A stretch of 64,000 nt of DNA from Microbacterium sp. Gd 4-13 (GTDB lineage: Bacteria > Actinomycetota > Actinomycetes > Actinomycetales > Microbacteriaceae). The stretch is taken from contig NZ_QEIJ01000002.1 of NCBI RefSeq assembly GCF_003095395.1, forward strand, positions 248,001 to 312,000, written 5' to 3'. Shown in pieces: positions 53,133 through 62,668 of the stretch (the first letter of the stretch is position 1; each line of letters opens with the position of its first letter). Both the position numbers and the translations under genes were made by a program. The notes beneath the pieces are model-generated. The model saw only the letters and a program-made list of their open reading frames with translations. It did no database searches and was not told the origin of the DNA.

Positions 53133-54551
53133 ATGACACACACCGCTGCGGCGCTTCGCGACCTCGATGCGGCGCTCGCCGCCGTCGTCGACGCTCAGCT
53201 GCGTGACGGCGATGTGCAGGGCCTGGGTGCGCGCGATCTCTTGTCGGTGATGGATGCTGCGGCGTCGATCGTGCGGCGTGCCGAGGCGCTCGTGGTCGAC
53301 ACGATCGGTGAGGTCGACGCGCGCTCGGATCAACGTGACCTCTCGGTGCGCATGACGACGGCGTACGGGTGCCGTTCCGTGAAGGAGCTCGTCCAGCGCA
53401 CGACGAGGTTGTCGTCGCGCCGTGCGGGTGAGGTCGTGACGGCGGGTCGGAGTGTGCGCCGGTCGACCGCGCTCGCGACGGGCGAGGTGTTGCCCGCAGT
53501 CTTCCCGGCGATCCGCGATGCGCTGACCGACGGGTTCATCGGCGTGGACGGCGTTGTCGCCGTCGCGGGCCCGCTCGCCTCGTTGCCGGTCGGGCGCGAA
53601 GCGATCCTCGCCGCCGACGAAGAGCTCGCGGCGGCAGCCCGGGGCGACGGCGCCGACGGCATGCCGCCGCTTGCAGCCGACGACCTGCGGGCGCAGGCCC
53701 TGGTGTGGGCGGCATATCTCGACCAAGACGGCCCCGAACCGCGCGATGCACGCGCGATGCGCAAACGCGGTCTCACCCTCGGGGTCTGCCGCGACGGGCT
53801 CGTGCCGGTGAGAGGCGCCCTGCTTCCCGAGACCGCGGGTCAGCTGCAGCGCATCTTAGACAGCGTCAACAACCCGAAGCTCGAGGGTCCCGCGGGCCCG
53901 CGCTTCGTGGAGCACGACGGCGCAGAAGATCCCGACGCGCGCTGCGACACCCGTACCCGCGCTCAGAAGCAGCACGACGCGCTGGCGACCGCCCTGACGG
54001 TGGCCGCCGCATCCGGTCAGCTACCGACCATCGGCGGCGCGGCGCCCACCCTGGTGGTCTCGGCGCGCGAGGCCGATGTCGCCGACGGCGTCGGCACTGC
54101 GCACGTGCAGGGGATCGACGAACCGGTGTCCATCGCGGTCGCCCGTCAGATCGCGTGCACCGGCGGCGTGCAGCGGGTGCGGTTCGACGCGAACGGCCGG
54201 ATCATCGCGATCACGGTCAACGACCGGGTCTTCACGCATTTCCAGCGCAAAGCGATCGTGCTCCGCGACGGGGAGTGCGTGATTCCCGGCTGCCACGTTC
54301 CGGCCGCCTGGTGCGAGATCCACCACGTCATCGAGGCGGCTCGCGGCGGACCCACGCACACCGACAACGGCGTGCTGTTGTGCTGGTTCCACCACCGAAC
54401 GATCGATACGGGCGGCTGGAAAGTGAGGATGAGAAACGGGGTCCCCGAGGTTCTCGGACCGGTCTGGTGGGATCCCGGCCAGCGCTGGCGGCCGACCACG
54501 AAATCGCCGGTGAGGCGCCGAGACCTCGTCGAGGCCGCGCGTTCGGGGTGA
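53133..54551 (+). CDS. DUF222/HNH endonuclease-like protein (13E12 type)
   Basis: Protein of 472 residues. The N-terminal two thirds are the DUF222 domain (SIVRRAEALVVDTIGEVDAR, DALATALTVAAASGQLP), and the C-terminus is an HNH nuclease motif: GECVIPGCHVPAAWCEIHHV followed by GGPTHTDNGVLLCWFHHR. Such genes are repeated many times in actinobacterial genomes (REP13E12 in mycobacteria) and may be mobile or serve as repeat hosts. GGAGG lies very close to the ATG at 53133. It interrupts the purine genes and sits behind a duplicated repeat region, in line with insertion. Confidence 0.85.
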   Translation: MTHTAAALRDLDAALAAVVDAQLRDGDVQGLGARDLLSVMDAAASIVRRAEALVVDTIGEVDARSDQRDLSVRMTTAYGCRSVKELVQRTTRLSSRRAGEVVTAGRSVRRSTALATGEVLPAVFPAIRDALTDGFIGVDGVVAVAGPLASLPVGREAILAADEELAAAARGDGADGMPPLAADDLRAQALVWAAYLDQDGPEPRDARAMRKRGLTLGVCRDGLVPVRGALLPETAGQLQRILDSVNNPKLEGPAGPRFVEHDGAEDPDARCDTRTRAQKQHDALATALTVAAASGQLPTIGGAAPTLVVSAREADVADGVGTAHVQGIDEPVSIAVARQIACTGGVQRVRFDANGRIIAITVNDRVFTHFQRKAIVLRDGECVIPGCHVPAAWCEIHHVIEAARGGPTHTDNGVLLCWFHHRTIDTGGWKVRMRNGVPEVLGPVWWDPGQRWRPTTKSPVRRRDLVEAARSG

Positions 54552-54557
54552 CGCAGG

Positions 54558-55505
54558 TCAGTCCTCCGCCAGCATCCGCATCATGTATTCGACGAACCTC
54601 CCGCGGTCGATCGCCTCGATCGCTGTGGCGTTCACCGGCGGCGCCACCGCGCGCCAGTCGAACACGGTCGCGCCGCGGGTGAGTTCGCCCTGCGTCTCGA
54701 CGGCGACGAAGTATGCGCGTTCCTCGAGCACGAGAGCGGGCTCCAGAGCGACCAGCACCGACAGCGAGTCGCAGTGGATCGAGCCACCCACCCCCACAGC
54801 CACGTCGAAGTCGAAGGTCTGTTGGTTCGCCGTGACGAAGAAGTCGCTGCGGCGGGTGCCGAGGGCACGGATGCTGTCGATCCTCGCCTGATCGAAGACC
54901 ACGTCGCGCAGCGACAGTGGGTCCCACGTCACGAACCGCACCGACGCGAAACCGGCGTCGAGCACGATCTGCGCGGCCTCGGGATCGACGTAGATGTTGT
55001 ACTCCGCGGCCGCCGTGATGTTGCCGCGCGCGTTGATCGAGCCGCCCATGATCACGAGCTCCGCGACGTTCGCGGCGAACCCCGCATCGCGCTGCACCGC
55101 CAGGGCGATGTTCGTCAGCGGACCGATCGCGACCACCTTCAGCGCCCCCGCGTGCTCGCGCGCGAGCCGCACCAGCGCGTCGGGCGCGGGTTCATCCGCG
55201 GCCGGCTCCGACCCCTCGCGCTGCTGGCCGCCGACGCCGTCGCCGTGCACGTCCGACGCGCTCGCCCATTCGCGCTCGAGCGGCTGCCGTGCGCCGAGGT
55301 GCACGGGCACCTCGCCGCGACGCCCGATGACCTCGAGCGTGAGGAACGCGTTCTCGACCTGCTGCTCGAACCCGACGTTGCCGGCGACCATCGTGATGGC
55401 CCGGAGGTCGGCGCGCGGATCGGTGAGCCCGATCATCAGCGCGAAGCAGTCGTCGGCGGCCGTGTCGGTATCGATCACGAGCGGAATGCGGTCGGTCATC
55501 GTCAT
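54558..55505 (-). CDS. Nucleoside hydrolase (inosine/uridine-preferring type)
   Basis: Splits ribonucleosides into base and ribose; 315 residues, calcium-dependent family. The hallmark DTDTAADD lies at about residues 11-18, with later ligands in VAIGPLTNIALAVQRD and the segments VIMGGSINARGN and AAEYNIYVDPEAAQIVL; the last metal aspartate is in GGSIHCDSLSVLVAL. The ATG at 55505 has GGGAAGG upstream and overlaps the preceding stop (ATGA). It ends the nucleoside breakdown operon and is convergent with the HNH gene only 6 bp away. Confidence 0.9.
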   Translation of the reverse strand: MTMTDRIPLVIDTDTAADDCFALMIGLTDPRADLRAITMVAGNVGFEQQVENAFLTLEVIGRRGEVPVHLGARQPLEREWASASDVHGDGVGGQQREGSEPAADEPAPDALVRLAREHAGALKVVAIGPLTNIALAVQRDAGFAANVAELVIMGGSINARGNITAAAEYNIYVDPEAAQIVLDAGFASVRFVTWDPLSLRDVVFDQARIDSIRALGTRRSDFFVTANQQTFDFDVAVGVGGSIHCDSLSVLVALEPALVLEERAYFVAVETQGELTRGATVFDWRAVAPPVNATAIEAIDRGRFVEYMMRMLAED

Positions 55506-56884
55506 AGCCTTCCCGCCAATTCTCTGGATGCTGCGGCGACCTCGGCCGCGATCGTGTGCTCGTCGGCGGCCGTCAGCATCCCGCCGTCGACCACGACGCG
55601 CCCGTTCACGAACAGGCGCTCGACAGGCGGCATCGCACCGAGACCGAGGGCGGCCACCGGATCGAGGATGCCCGCGTGCTCCACCCCGTCGATCCGCCAC
55701 ACCGCGATGTCGGCGAGCTTTCCGACCTCGAGCGATCCGATCTCGGCCTCGCGCCCGAGCACGCGCGCCCCGCCGATCGTGGCGATGCGCAGCCCATCGC
55801 GCACCGAGAACGAGTCGGCGCCGGTGCGCAGGCGGTTCATGAGCACCGCCTCGCGGATCTCGATGCCCAGCTGCCCCGATTCGTTCGACGCCGACCCGTC
55901 GACGCCGAGACCGACCGGAACCCCCGCGCGCAGCATGTCGTGCACCGGGGCGATCCCCGCGGCCAGTCGCGCATTCGACGACGGGCAGTGCGCAACGCCC
56001 GTGCCGGTCTCGGCGTATCGGCGGATGCCCGCGTCGTCGAGCCGCACGGCGTGCGCCATCCACACGTCAGAGCCCAGCCACCCGAGGTCGCCGAGATGAT
56101 CCGTCGGTGATTTGCCGAACGTGGCCAGGCAGTACTCGTCCTCCTCGGCGGTCTCCGACGCGTGGGTGTGCAGACGCACGTCGAGAGAGCGGGCGAGCAT
56201 GGCGGCCTCGCGCAGCAGATCCTCCGTCACCGAGAACGGCGAGCACGGCGCGACCGCGACGCGCACCATCGACTCGAACGAGGCGTCGTGGTACCGCTCC
56301 ACCGCCTCCTGCGATGCCGCCAGCGCAGCATCCGTCGACTCGACGGCGAAGTCGGGCGGCAGCCCGCCCTGCGACTGACCGCGATCCATCGAGCCGCGGG
56401 TCGCGTGCAGCCGCACGCCGATACGAGCGGAGGCGTCGACGATCGACCCCACGATGTCACCGCCCCCGCGGGGGAAGACGTAGTGGTGGTCGCCGACCGT
56501 CGTGCAGCCCGAGCGCGCGAGCACCGACATCGCGCCGGCCGCGCCCGCCCCCACGAGGTCGGCGTCGATCCGCGCCCAGAGCGGATAGAGCGAGGTGAGC
56601 CAGTCGAACAGGATCGAGTCCTGCGCGTAGCCACGCGTGAGCCACTGGTAGAGGTGGTGGTGGGTGTTGATGAGCCCGGGCGTCACGAGGCACCCGCGGG
56701 CGTCGACGACACTCGCACCCTCGCGCCACTGGTCGGGCGCACGGCCCGGGCCGACCGCGACGATGCGGGTGCCCTCCACGACGACGTGTCCGCCGTCGTA
56801 CTCGGTGCCCACCGCACCTGCGCTGAGCTCCGTCGACGCGTCCACCACCGCGACGTAGCCGCCCTCGATGATCGTGCGCGCCAT
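55502..56884 (-). CDS. 8-oxoguanine deaminase-type amidohydrolase
   Basis: Metal-dependent deaminase of 460 residues. LINTHHHLYQWLTRGYAQ (HxH), RLHATRGSMDRGQSQGGLPP, RLHTHASETAEEDEYCLATF, WMAHAVRLDDAG, GVAHCPSSNARLAAGIAP and LGVDGSASNESGQLGIEIRE are present. The HATRGSMD and GGLPPD segments are typical of 8-oxoguanine deaminases and hydroxyatrazine hydrolases. 8-oxoguanine would give urate directly, which fits the uricase genes in this window. It is flanked by a nucleoside phosphorylase and a nucleoside hydrolase with overlapping stops and starts. Confidence 0.86.
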   Translation of the reverse strand: MARTIIEGGYVAVVDASTELSAGAVGTEYDGGHVVVEGTRIVAVGPGRAPDQWREGASVVDARGCLVTPGLINTHHHLYQWLTRGYAQDSILFDWLTSLYPLWARIDADLVGAGAAGAMSVLARSGCTTVGDHHYVFPRGGGDIVGSIVDASARIGVRLHATRGSMDRGQSQGGLPPDFAVESTDAALAASQEAVERYHDASFESMVRVAVAPCSPFSVTEDLLREAAMLARSLDVRLHTHASETAEEDEYCLATFGKSPTDHLGDLGWLGSDVWMAHAVRLDDAGIRRYAETGTGVAHCPSSNARLAAGIAPVHDMLRAGVPVGLGVDGSASNESGQLGIEIREAVLMNRLRTGADSFSVRDGLRIATIGGARVLGREAEIGSLEVGKLADIAVWRIDGVEHAGILDPVAALGLGAMPPVERLFVNGRVVVDGGMLTAADEHTIAAEVAAASRELAGRL

Positions 56885-57648
56885 CACAGCTCCAGTTCGA
56901 CCGCGGTCTCGAGCGCCGCTTCGATCGAGCGCATCCACCCGCCCTTGAGTGCGGCGTTCTTGTCGGAGTAGAGCGAATCGCCGTCGACCAGGTTGCTCGA
57001 GCAGGCGCAGATCATGCCGGCGCGCAGGCCCCGCAGGCGCGCGACGACGTACATCGCCGAGGCCTCCATTTCGATGTTGAGCACGCCCATGGCGCTGAGC
57101 TCGGTGATCAGGGCGGGCGTCTCGGCGTAGAACGCGTCACTCGACGTGCTGATGCCGGTGAACGACCGGGTGCCGGATGCGGCGGCGATGCGCTCCGCGT
57201 GCCGGGTCAGCGCGACGGTGAGCCCGAGGTCGGGAACGGCCGGGAACCCGCGCGGCACGTAGGCGTCGGTCGTGCCGTCGGCGCGGAGGCTTCCCTCGCT
57301 CACGAGCAGGTCGCCGGGGGCGATGCCCGGCTGGAGACCGGCAGAACTTCCGACGCGGATGAACGAGGTCACGCCGACGCGGGCGAGCTCCTCCACGGCG
57401 ATCGCCGTGGACGGGCAGCCCATGCCCGTCGAGGTTGCCGTGATGTGGCGGCCCTTGTACCAACCGGTCATCGTGCGGTGCTCGCGATTGTGGGCGACCT
57501 CCTTCACGTCGGTGAGGAACTCGGCCACGAACGGCACGCGGAACGGATCGCCCGGCAGCAGCGCGACCGACGAGACCTCACCCGGCGCGATGCCGATGTG
57601 GTACTGCCGTTCGGTGAGTCCGGCCTGGGATTTGTCGACGGTGGACAT
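56884..57648 (-). CDS. Nucleoside phosphorylase (uridine phosphorylase type)
   Basis: Phosphorolytic nucleoside cleavage enzyme of 254 residues. QYHIGIAPGEVSSVALLPGD is a typical start; the phosphate and active-site parts are GCPSTAIAVEELARVG, FIRVGSSAGLQPGIAPGDL and LNIEMEASAMYVVARLRGLR. The last motif marks the Udp/PNP-1 family. AAGGAG lies 5 bp before the ATG at 57648. It is the first gene of a three-gene unit with the 8-oxoguanine-type deaminase and nucleoside hydrolase. A 153-bp gap upstream may hold a promoter. Confidence 0.9.
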   Translation of the reverse strand: MSTVDKSQAGLTERQYHIGIAPGEVSSVALLPGDPFRVPFVAEFLTDVKEVAHNREHRTMTGWYKGRHITATSTGMGCPSTAIAVEELARVGVTSFIRVGSSAGLQPGIAPGDLLVSEGSLRADGTTDAYVPRGFPAVPDLGLTVALTRHAERIAAASGTRSFTGISTSSDAFYAETPALITELSAMGVLNIEMEASAMYVVARLRGLRAGMICACSSNLVDGDSLYSDKNAALKGGWMRSIEAALETAVELEL

Positions 57649-57801
57649 GGTTCTCCTTCGAGGATGCAGTGACGTGATGTCGCCGCAGTCCCCGCCCTGA
57701 GCCGGCCCCGCTCGCGAGGAACCGGTCCGGTCATGGTGATAGGACACGCAGTGCCGCCGAGCCTACCGACCGCCTGTTGCGGTGTTGTTTCGGTGCCGCC
57801 G

Positions 57802-58266
57802 TCAGTCCCAGAAGCCGGCGTGCACCTCTCGGGCGCCCTCGACCTCGACGGGGCCGACGACCTCGATCGCGCGGCCGCCACGGGCGAAGACCTCGCGGCA
57901 GGGCATCGCCATCGTCGGCACGCCCTCCTGCTCGCGCACCATCTCGATGAGCTCGTCCTCGCCGATCGCGTACACGACGCGCCCGATCCCCGACCAGTAG
58001 ATCGCCCCCGCGCACATCGCGCAGGGCTCGGTGCTGGTGAACAGAGTGGATGCGGCGAGCTCGACGCTTTCGAGCGCCTGACCCGCCGCGCGCACGAGGT
58101 TCGTCTCGGCGTGACCGGTGGGATCCCTCTGCGTGAGCACCGAGTTCATGCCCTCGACGATCGTGCCGGCCGGGGTCACCACGATCGCGCCGAAGGGATG
58201 GTCGCCGCGGTCGCGGGCGGCCTGGGCGAGCCGCAGAGCGTGGGCGAGGTGGTCGAGGTCGTTCAT
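57802..58266 (-). CDS. Nucleoside/guanine deaminase of the CDA/TadA fold
   Basis: Zinc deaminase of 154 residues. Zinc and catalytic residues are in TGHAETNLVRAA (HAE) and TSTEPCAMCAGAIYWSGIGR (PCxxC). Length and the C-terminal RAIEVVGPVEVEGA fit guanine deaminase of the GuaD/YkoA type better than tRNA deaminase. It would make xanthine for the XDH. It overlaps the xdhC-like gene by 4 bp. Confidence 0.85.
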   Translation of the reverse strand: MNDLDHLAHALRLAQAARDRGDHPFGAIVVTPAGTIVEGMNSVLTQRDPTGHAETNLVRAAGQALESVELAASTLFTSTEPCAMCAGAIYWSGIGRVVYAIGEDELIEMVREQEGVPTMAMPCREVFARGGRAIEVVGPVEVEGAREVHAGFWD

Positions 58267-59327
58267 CGGGTCACGTCCTGGAGAGAGGGGATGCAGACGG
58301 CGTCGGTCGTCATCGGGCTGCGACGGTGGAGGGGGCCGTCACCGTCGCGGAGGGAGGAGCCGGGCGCGCCGTGCCGGGCGGCGACGATCTCGGCGAGCAC
58401 CGCGACGGCCGTCTCTGCGGGCGAGGCGCCGCCGAGATCGAGACCGAGCGGGCTGTGCAGACGGGCGATCTCGCTGTCGGCGACCCCGCTCTCGCGGAGC
58501 AGGCGCGCGCGGTGCGCGACCGTGGAGCGTGCGCCCATCGCGCCGACGAAACCGACGCCGAGACGCAGCGCCGCGGCGATCGCCGGCACGTCGACCCGCT
58601 CGTCGTGGGTGAGCACGCACACGGCGGCGCGCGCGGGGTCGGAGACGAGCTCGCGCAGTTCGTCGGACGGCAGCCCGACGACGCGGTGGTCGGCCGTGGG
58701 GAAGCGCTCGGCGGTGACGAGCCGCTCCCAGACGTCGCAGACGGTCACCGCGAAGCCCGCGGCGCTGCCGACCCTCGACAGAGCCATGGCGTGGTCGCCG
58801 GCGCCCACGATCACCAGCGCCGGGCGGGGCCGGTGCACGACCGCGAGCACGTCGCAGCCGTCATATGCGTTCTCGAGCATGCGTGTGTCGTCGAGCGCGT
58901 CAGCGCCGGCGAGTTCGACGATCCTCCCCGCGTGAGGCCCCGACGAGACGAGCCCGACGGCGGTGGGTTCGTCCGCGGCCGCGGACACGAGCGCGGCGAT
59001 CGCCGCCGCATCCGTCGGCTCGATCCGGTGCACGACCACCGCGACGCTGCCGCCGCAGGCGAGCCCGGCGGCGTGGGCGGCGTCGTCGCTGAAGCCGAGG
59101 TCGGCGGTGCGCGCGCGCCCCGTGGCCAGCACGTCGGTCGCCAGCAGGATCGCGTCGCCCTCGACGCAGCCGCCCGAGATCGACCCGATCACGTCGCCGC
59201 CGCGGGTGAGCGCCATCGCCGTTCCGACGCCGCGCGGCGCGCTGCGGGTGACCCGCACCACGGTCACGACGGCCACGGGCTCACCGCCGCGGAGCACCGC
59301 GAGCAGGGCAGACGCGATTTCGAGCAT
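58263..59327 (-). CDS. XdhC-family xanthine dehydrogenase maturation protein
   Basis: Accessory protein of 354 residues that handles the molybdenum cofactor and its sulfuration for XDH in other bacteria. The N-terminal XdhC domain has TRSAPRGVGTAMALTRGG and ISGGCVEGDAI; the C-terminal Rossmann part has LVIVGAGDHAMALSRVG, VCVLTHDERVDVPAIAAAL and VGFVGAMGARSTVAHR, ending LGLDLGGASPAETAVAVLAE. It is coupled to the guanine-deaminase-like gene, divergent from the MocA-like gene and 6 kb from the XDH it likely serves. Confidence 0.9.
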   Translation of the reverse strand: MLEIASALLAVLRGGEPVAVVTVVRVTRSAPRGVGTAMALTRGGDVIGSISGGCVEGDAILLATDVLATGRARTADLGFSDDAAHAAGLACGGSVAVVVHRIEPTDAAAIAALVSAAADEPTAVGLVSSGPHAGRIVELAGADALDDTRMLENAYDGCDVLAVVHRPRPALVIVGAGDHAMALSRVGSAAGFAVTVCDVWERLVTAERFPTADHRVVGLPSDELRELVSDPARAAVCVLTHDERVDVPAIAAALRLGVGFVGAMGARSTVAHRARLLRESGVADSEIARLHSPLGLDLGGASPAETAVAVLAEIVAARHGAPGSSLRDGDGPLHRRSPMTTDAVCIPSLQDVTR

Positions 59328-59393
59328 GCTCCACGGTAACCCCGTGATGTTTCGGCCTGGCGACGCGCGGCTGCGCGGGTAGGGTGAGGCGCC

Positions 59394-59951
59394 ATGGGCG
59401 AGGCGGGGCGGATCTGCGGCATCGTGCTCGCCGCGGGCGCCGGAACGCGCTTCGGTGGGCCCAAGTCGCTCGCGCGCACTGCCGGCGGCGAGTCGTGGAC
59501 GGTGCGCGCCGTCGACGCGCTCCGTGACGGCGGGTGCGACGAGGTCGTGGTGGTGCTCGGGGCGGGAGCGGATGCGGCGGCCGATCTCGTACCCGACGGC
59601 ACCCGCGTCGTCGTCGCCGCCGACTGGGCGGGCGGGCTCTCCCGCTCGCTGCGGGCCGGGCTGCGAGCCGCGGCGGGGGCGGACGCGGCGGTCATCGTGC
59701 CGGTCGACACCCCCGACCTCCCGGCCGCCGCCGTGGCGCGGGTCATCGCCGAGGCGGGCCGGGCCCCGTTGGTCCGCGCGGAGTACGACGGCCGGCCGGG
59801 CCACCCCGTGCTCGTGCGCGCCGACCACTTCGCCGCCCTCGCCGACGCGGTCTCGGGCGACGCCGGCGCCGGCCCGTACCTCGCGCGACACGGTGCGCTG
59901 CGCGTCGACTGCTCCGACCTGTGGTCGGGCGAGGATCGCGACCGACGCTGA
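59394..59951 (+). CDS. MocA-like molybdenum cofactor nucleotidyltransferase
   Basis: NTP-transferase of 185 residues. The nucleotide motif is VLAAGAGTRFGGPKSLA, and the metal-binding aspartates lie in VIVPVDTPDLPAAAV; EYDGRPGHPVLVRADHF and a late GDAGAGPYLARH segment are typical of MocA/MobA-type enzymes that attach CMP to molybdopterin. With XdhC across a 66-bp divergent spacer it forms the maturation set for the xanthine dehydrogenase. Confidence 0.88.
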   Translation: MGEAGRICGIVLAAGAGTRFGGPKSLARTAGGESWTVRAVDALRDGGCDEVVVVLGAGADAAADLVPDGTRVVVAADWAGGLSRSLRAGLRAAAGADAAVIVPVDTPDLPAAAVARVIAEAGRAPLVRAEYDGRPGHPVLVRADHFAALADAVSGDAGAGPYLARHGALRVDCSDLWSGEDRDRR

Positions 59952-59967
59952 CCCCGCCGTCGCGAAG

Positions 59968-60015
59968 GTAGGACGATCACGCAGGCGCAGGAGGATCGGC
60001 GCGAAACCGTCCTAC
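59968..60015. terminator. Inverted repeat between convergent MocA-like and dehydrogenase genes
   Basis: Perfect 8-bp arms GTAGGACG (59968-59975) and CGTCCTAC (60008-60015) in a 116-bp convergent gap. A further CCTCCTACC at about 60025-60033 could pair with the left arm instead. Probably ends transcription from both sides. Confidence 0.5.
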
Positions 60016-60067
60016 GCCGGCGTCACCTCCTACCCCGGCGCCATCCGCCGGCGCCGCATCGGGCGGC

Positions 60068-60997
60068 TCAGCCTCCGATGACGACGTTCAGCGGTGGCTC
60101 TCCCGCCACCAGCCGGTCGATCTGGCGCCGCACGAGTCGCGCGATACGCGGGCCCATCGCGCTCGATGCCCCGCCGACGTGCGGCACGACGAGGGCCCCG
60201 GGCAACGACCAGAGGGGGTGGTCCTCGGGCAGCGGCTCGGGGTCGGTCACGTCGAGCGCCGCCCGCAGGCGCCCGGAGCCCACCTCGGCCACGAGCGCGT
60301 CGGTGTCGATCAGCGGGCCGCGGCCCACGTTGACCACGAGCGCGCCGTCGGGGAGAGCGGCCAGCGCCGCGGCATCGAGCACGTGGTGGGTCGCGTCGCC
60401 GCCGGGGAGCGAGGCGATGACGATCTCGGTCTCGGCGAGCACCTCGTGCAGGTCGTCGATCGCGCGGACGACGATGCCGTCTTCCTCCCGCGCCCGGCTC
60501 GCGACCGCGGTCAGCTCGACCTCGAACCCCGCCAGACGGGCGGCGATCGCCTTGCCCACCCCGCCGAAGCCGAGAAGCGTCACCCGACGATCGGCCAGGC
60601 TCTCCGAGAAACGCCCGCGCCAGGAGTGCTGGTCTTGTGCGCGCACGAACTCGGGGATGCGGCGCTGGGCGGCGAGGGTGAGGGCGACCGCGAGCTCGGC
60701 GGTCGACGCCTCGTGCACGGTGGAGGCGTTGGCGAAGGGGAGCCCGGGCGGGAGCAGCTTCTCCATGCCCTCGTACCCGATCGACTGGCTCTGCAGCAGG
60801 CCGATCTGCACTCCCCGCACCCGCTCGATGACGTCCGTCCTCGTCATGTACGGCGGCACGACCATGTCGAAACGGTCGCGGGGCGCCGGGCCGTCCATCG
60901 GCCAGACGACGAGATCGACGCCCTCCGGCAGTGGCTGGAGGTCGGCGGCGAGCCGATCGGTGGGCACGGATACGACGATGCTCTCTCGGGGGGTCAC
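60068..60997 (-). CDS. D-2-hydroxyacid dehydrogenase
   Basis: NAD-dependent oxidoreductase of 309 residues. Nucleotide motif TLLGFGGVGKAIAARLAGFE; the catalytic arginine is in VVNVGRGPLIDTDAL, the glutamate in DVTDPEPLPEDHPLW and the histidine in VVPHVGGASSAMG. The family covers glyoxylate/hydroxypyruvate, phosphoglycerate and other 2-hydroxyacid dehydrogenases. Glyoxylate is made by the ureide path in this window, so glyoxylate reduction is possible but unproven. Confidence 0.9.
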   Translation of the reverse strand: MTPRESIVVSVPTDRLAADLQPLPEGVDLVVWPMDGPAPRDRFDMVVPPYMTRTDVIERVRGVQIGLLQSQSIGYEGMEKLLPPGLPFANASTVHEASTAELAVALTLAAQRRIPEFVRAQDQHSWRGRFSESLADRRVTLLGFGGVGKAIAARLAGFEVELTAVASRAREEDGIVVRAIDDLHEVLAETEIVIASLPGGDATHHVLDAAALAALPDGALVVNVGRGPLIDTDALVAEVGSGRLRAALDVTDPEPLPEDHPLWSLPGALVVPHVGGASSAMGPRIARLVRRQIDRLVAGEPPLNVVIGG

Positions 60998-61006
60998 CCT
61001 CTCACG

Positions 61007-61501
61007 CTACGGCGTGCGCCCGTCGACGTCGGGCATCTCGAAGTCGGCGAAGTCGAAACCCGGAGAGACGAGGCAGCTCACGAGGGCGTCATGATCGGCC
61101 GGGATGGTGCGTTGCCACACGTCGGGCGGCACCACGGCCTGCGGGGCGAGGCCGGCGCCCGCGTCGCCGACGACGAACGTCTCGCCCGGTGCGGGTTCAT
61201 CGCCGTCGCCGCCGAGCTGCAGCGCCACCGGGCCCACGCCGCTCGCGATCCAGATCTCGCTCGACGAGACGCGGTGCCATCCCGAGGCCTCGCCGGCCGG
61301 CAGCAGGAAGAGGATGAGCGTGGCGGCGGGACGCGTCTCACCGCCGACGGTGACGGTGGCCGGAGACGTCCAGGTGCGCCGATACCAGCCGCCCTCGGGG
61401 TGCGGCTCGAGCGCGAGTTCGACGGCCAGGGAGGGCCGCGCCAGGCGCTCGATGAGCCGCCCGTCGAGCGTGCGGCGTTCGGCGAGCTCGTCGTCGGACA
61501 C
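61007..61501 (-). CDS. DUF985 cupin-fold protein
   Basis: Protein of 164 residues of the cupin_5/DUF985 family. LALEPHPEGGWYRRTWTSP at the start, LFLLPAGEASGWHRVSSSEIW in the middle and VVPPDVWQRTIPADHDALVS and CLVSPGFDFADFEMPD at the end are the family blocks. No function is established. It starts at GTG 61501, 14 bp after purQ ends, and could be co-transcribed with purSQ. Confidence 0.85.
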   Translation of the reverse strand: MSDDELAERRTLDGRLIERLARPSLAVELALEPHPEGGWYRRTWTSPATVTVGGETRPAATLILFLLPAGEASGWHRVSSSEIWIASGVGPVALQLGGDGDEPAPGETFVVGDAGAGLAPQAVVPPDVWQRTIPADHDALVSCLVSPGFDFADFEMPDVDGRTP

Positions 61502-61515
61502 CGGATGCGGCGGGG

Positions 61516-62219
<704 letters not shown>

Positions 62220-62223
<4 letters not shown>

Positions 62224-62468
62224 TCGACGACCTCGATGCCCACGACGTCTTCGATGACGGAGTTGGACAGGATGCTGTCGGCGATCTCGCGAGCGGCCGC
62301 GAGCGTCGCGTCGTCGACGGGTCCGTCGACGGCGAGTTCGAAGCGCTTGCCGATCCGGACGGACGAGAACCGCGTCTCTCCCTGGCGGGCGAGGGCGCCG
62401 GCGACGGCCTTCCCCTGCGGGTCGAGCAGCTCGGCCTTGGGCATGACGTCGACGACGATGGTGGGCAT
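62220..62468 (-). CDS. purS: Phosphoribosylformylglycinamidine synthase subunit PurS
   Basis: Small bridging subunit of 82 residues of the PurLQS complex. It reads [20 protein letters not shown], and the family segment [20 protein letters not shown] is clear, ending [14 protein letters not shown]. The ATG at 62468 fits the usual length; longer frames upstream are not needed. It overlaps purQ (ATGA). The 200-bp region upstream is shared with the divergent sugar transporter gene. Confidence 0.95.
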
Positions 62469-62542
62469 TTCGGCTCCGAGTGTCGCGGGAAGAGGGGCAC
62501 CGCCCATCCTACGGGCGCGGGGTCGCCCGCATCGAATGTCGT

Positions 62543-62610
62543 GGGAGCGCTCCCTTGACGTGATGGGAGCGATCCCATACGGTGGCCTCGAGCAATGAGA
62601 GCGCTCCCAT
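62543..62610 (+). promoter_or_regulatory. Promoter with three LacI-type operators
   Basis: Three palindromes of one type: GGGAGCGCTCCC (62543-62554), ATGGGAGCGATCCCAT (62563-62578) and ATGAGAGCGCTCCCAT (62595-62610). TTGACG at 62555-62560 and TACGGT at 62578-62583 form a -35/-10 pair with 17-bp spacing, so the operators overlap both boxes and the transcript start. This is a clear sugar-inducible, LacI-family-repressed promoter for the next gene. Confidence 0.85.
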
Positions 62611-62668
62611 GACCGCTTGCTCGCACCTGTTCCGATCATCGAAGACCCGAACACACCAGGAGTGAACC

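Noticed and set aside
57649..57801. GlnR-like or other operator before the nucleoside phosphorylase gene
   Set aside because: A GAAAC is present on the minus strand but without a GTNAC partner at 6 bp; no clear dyad was found.
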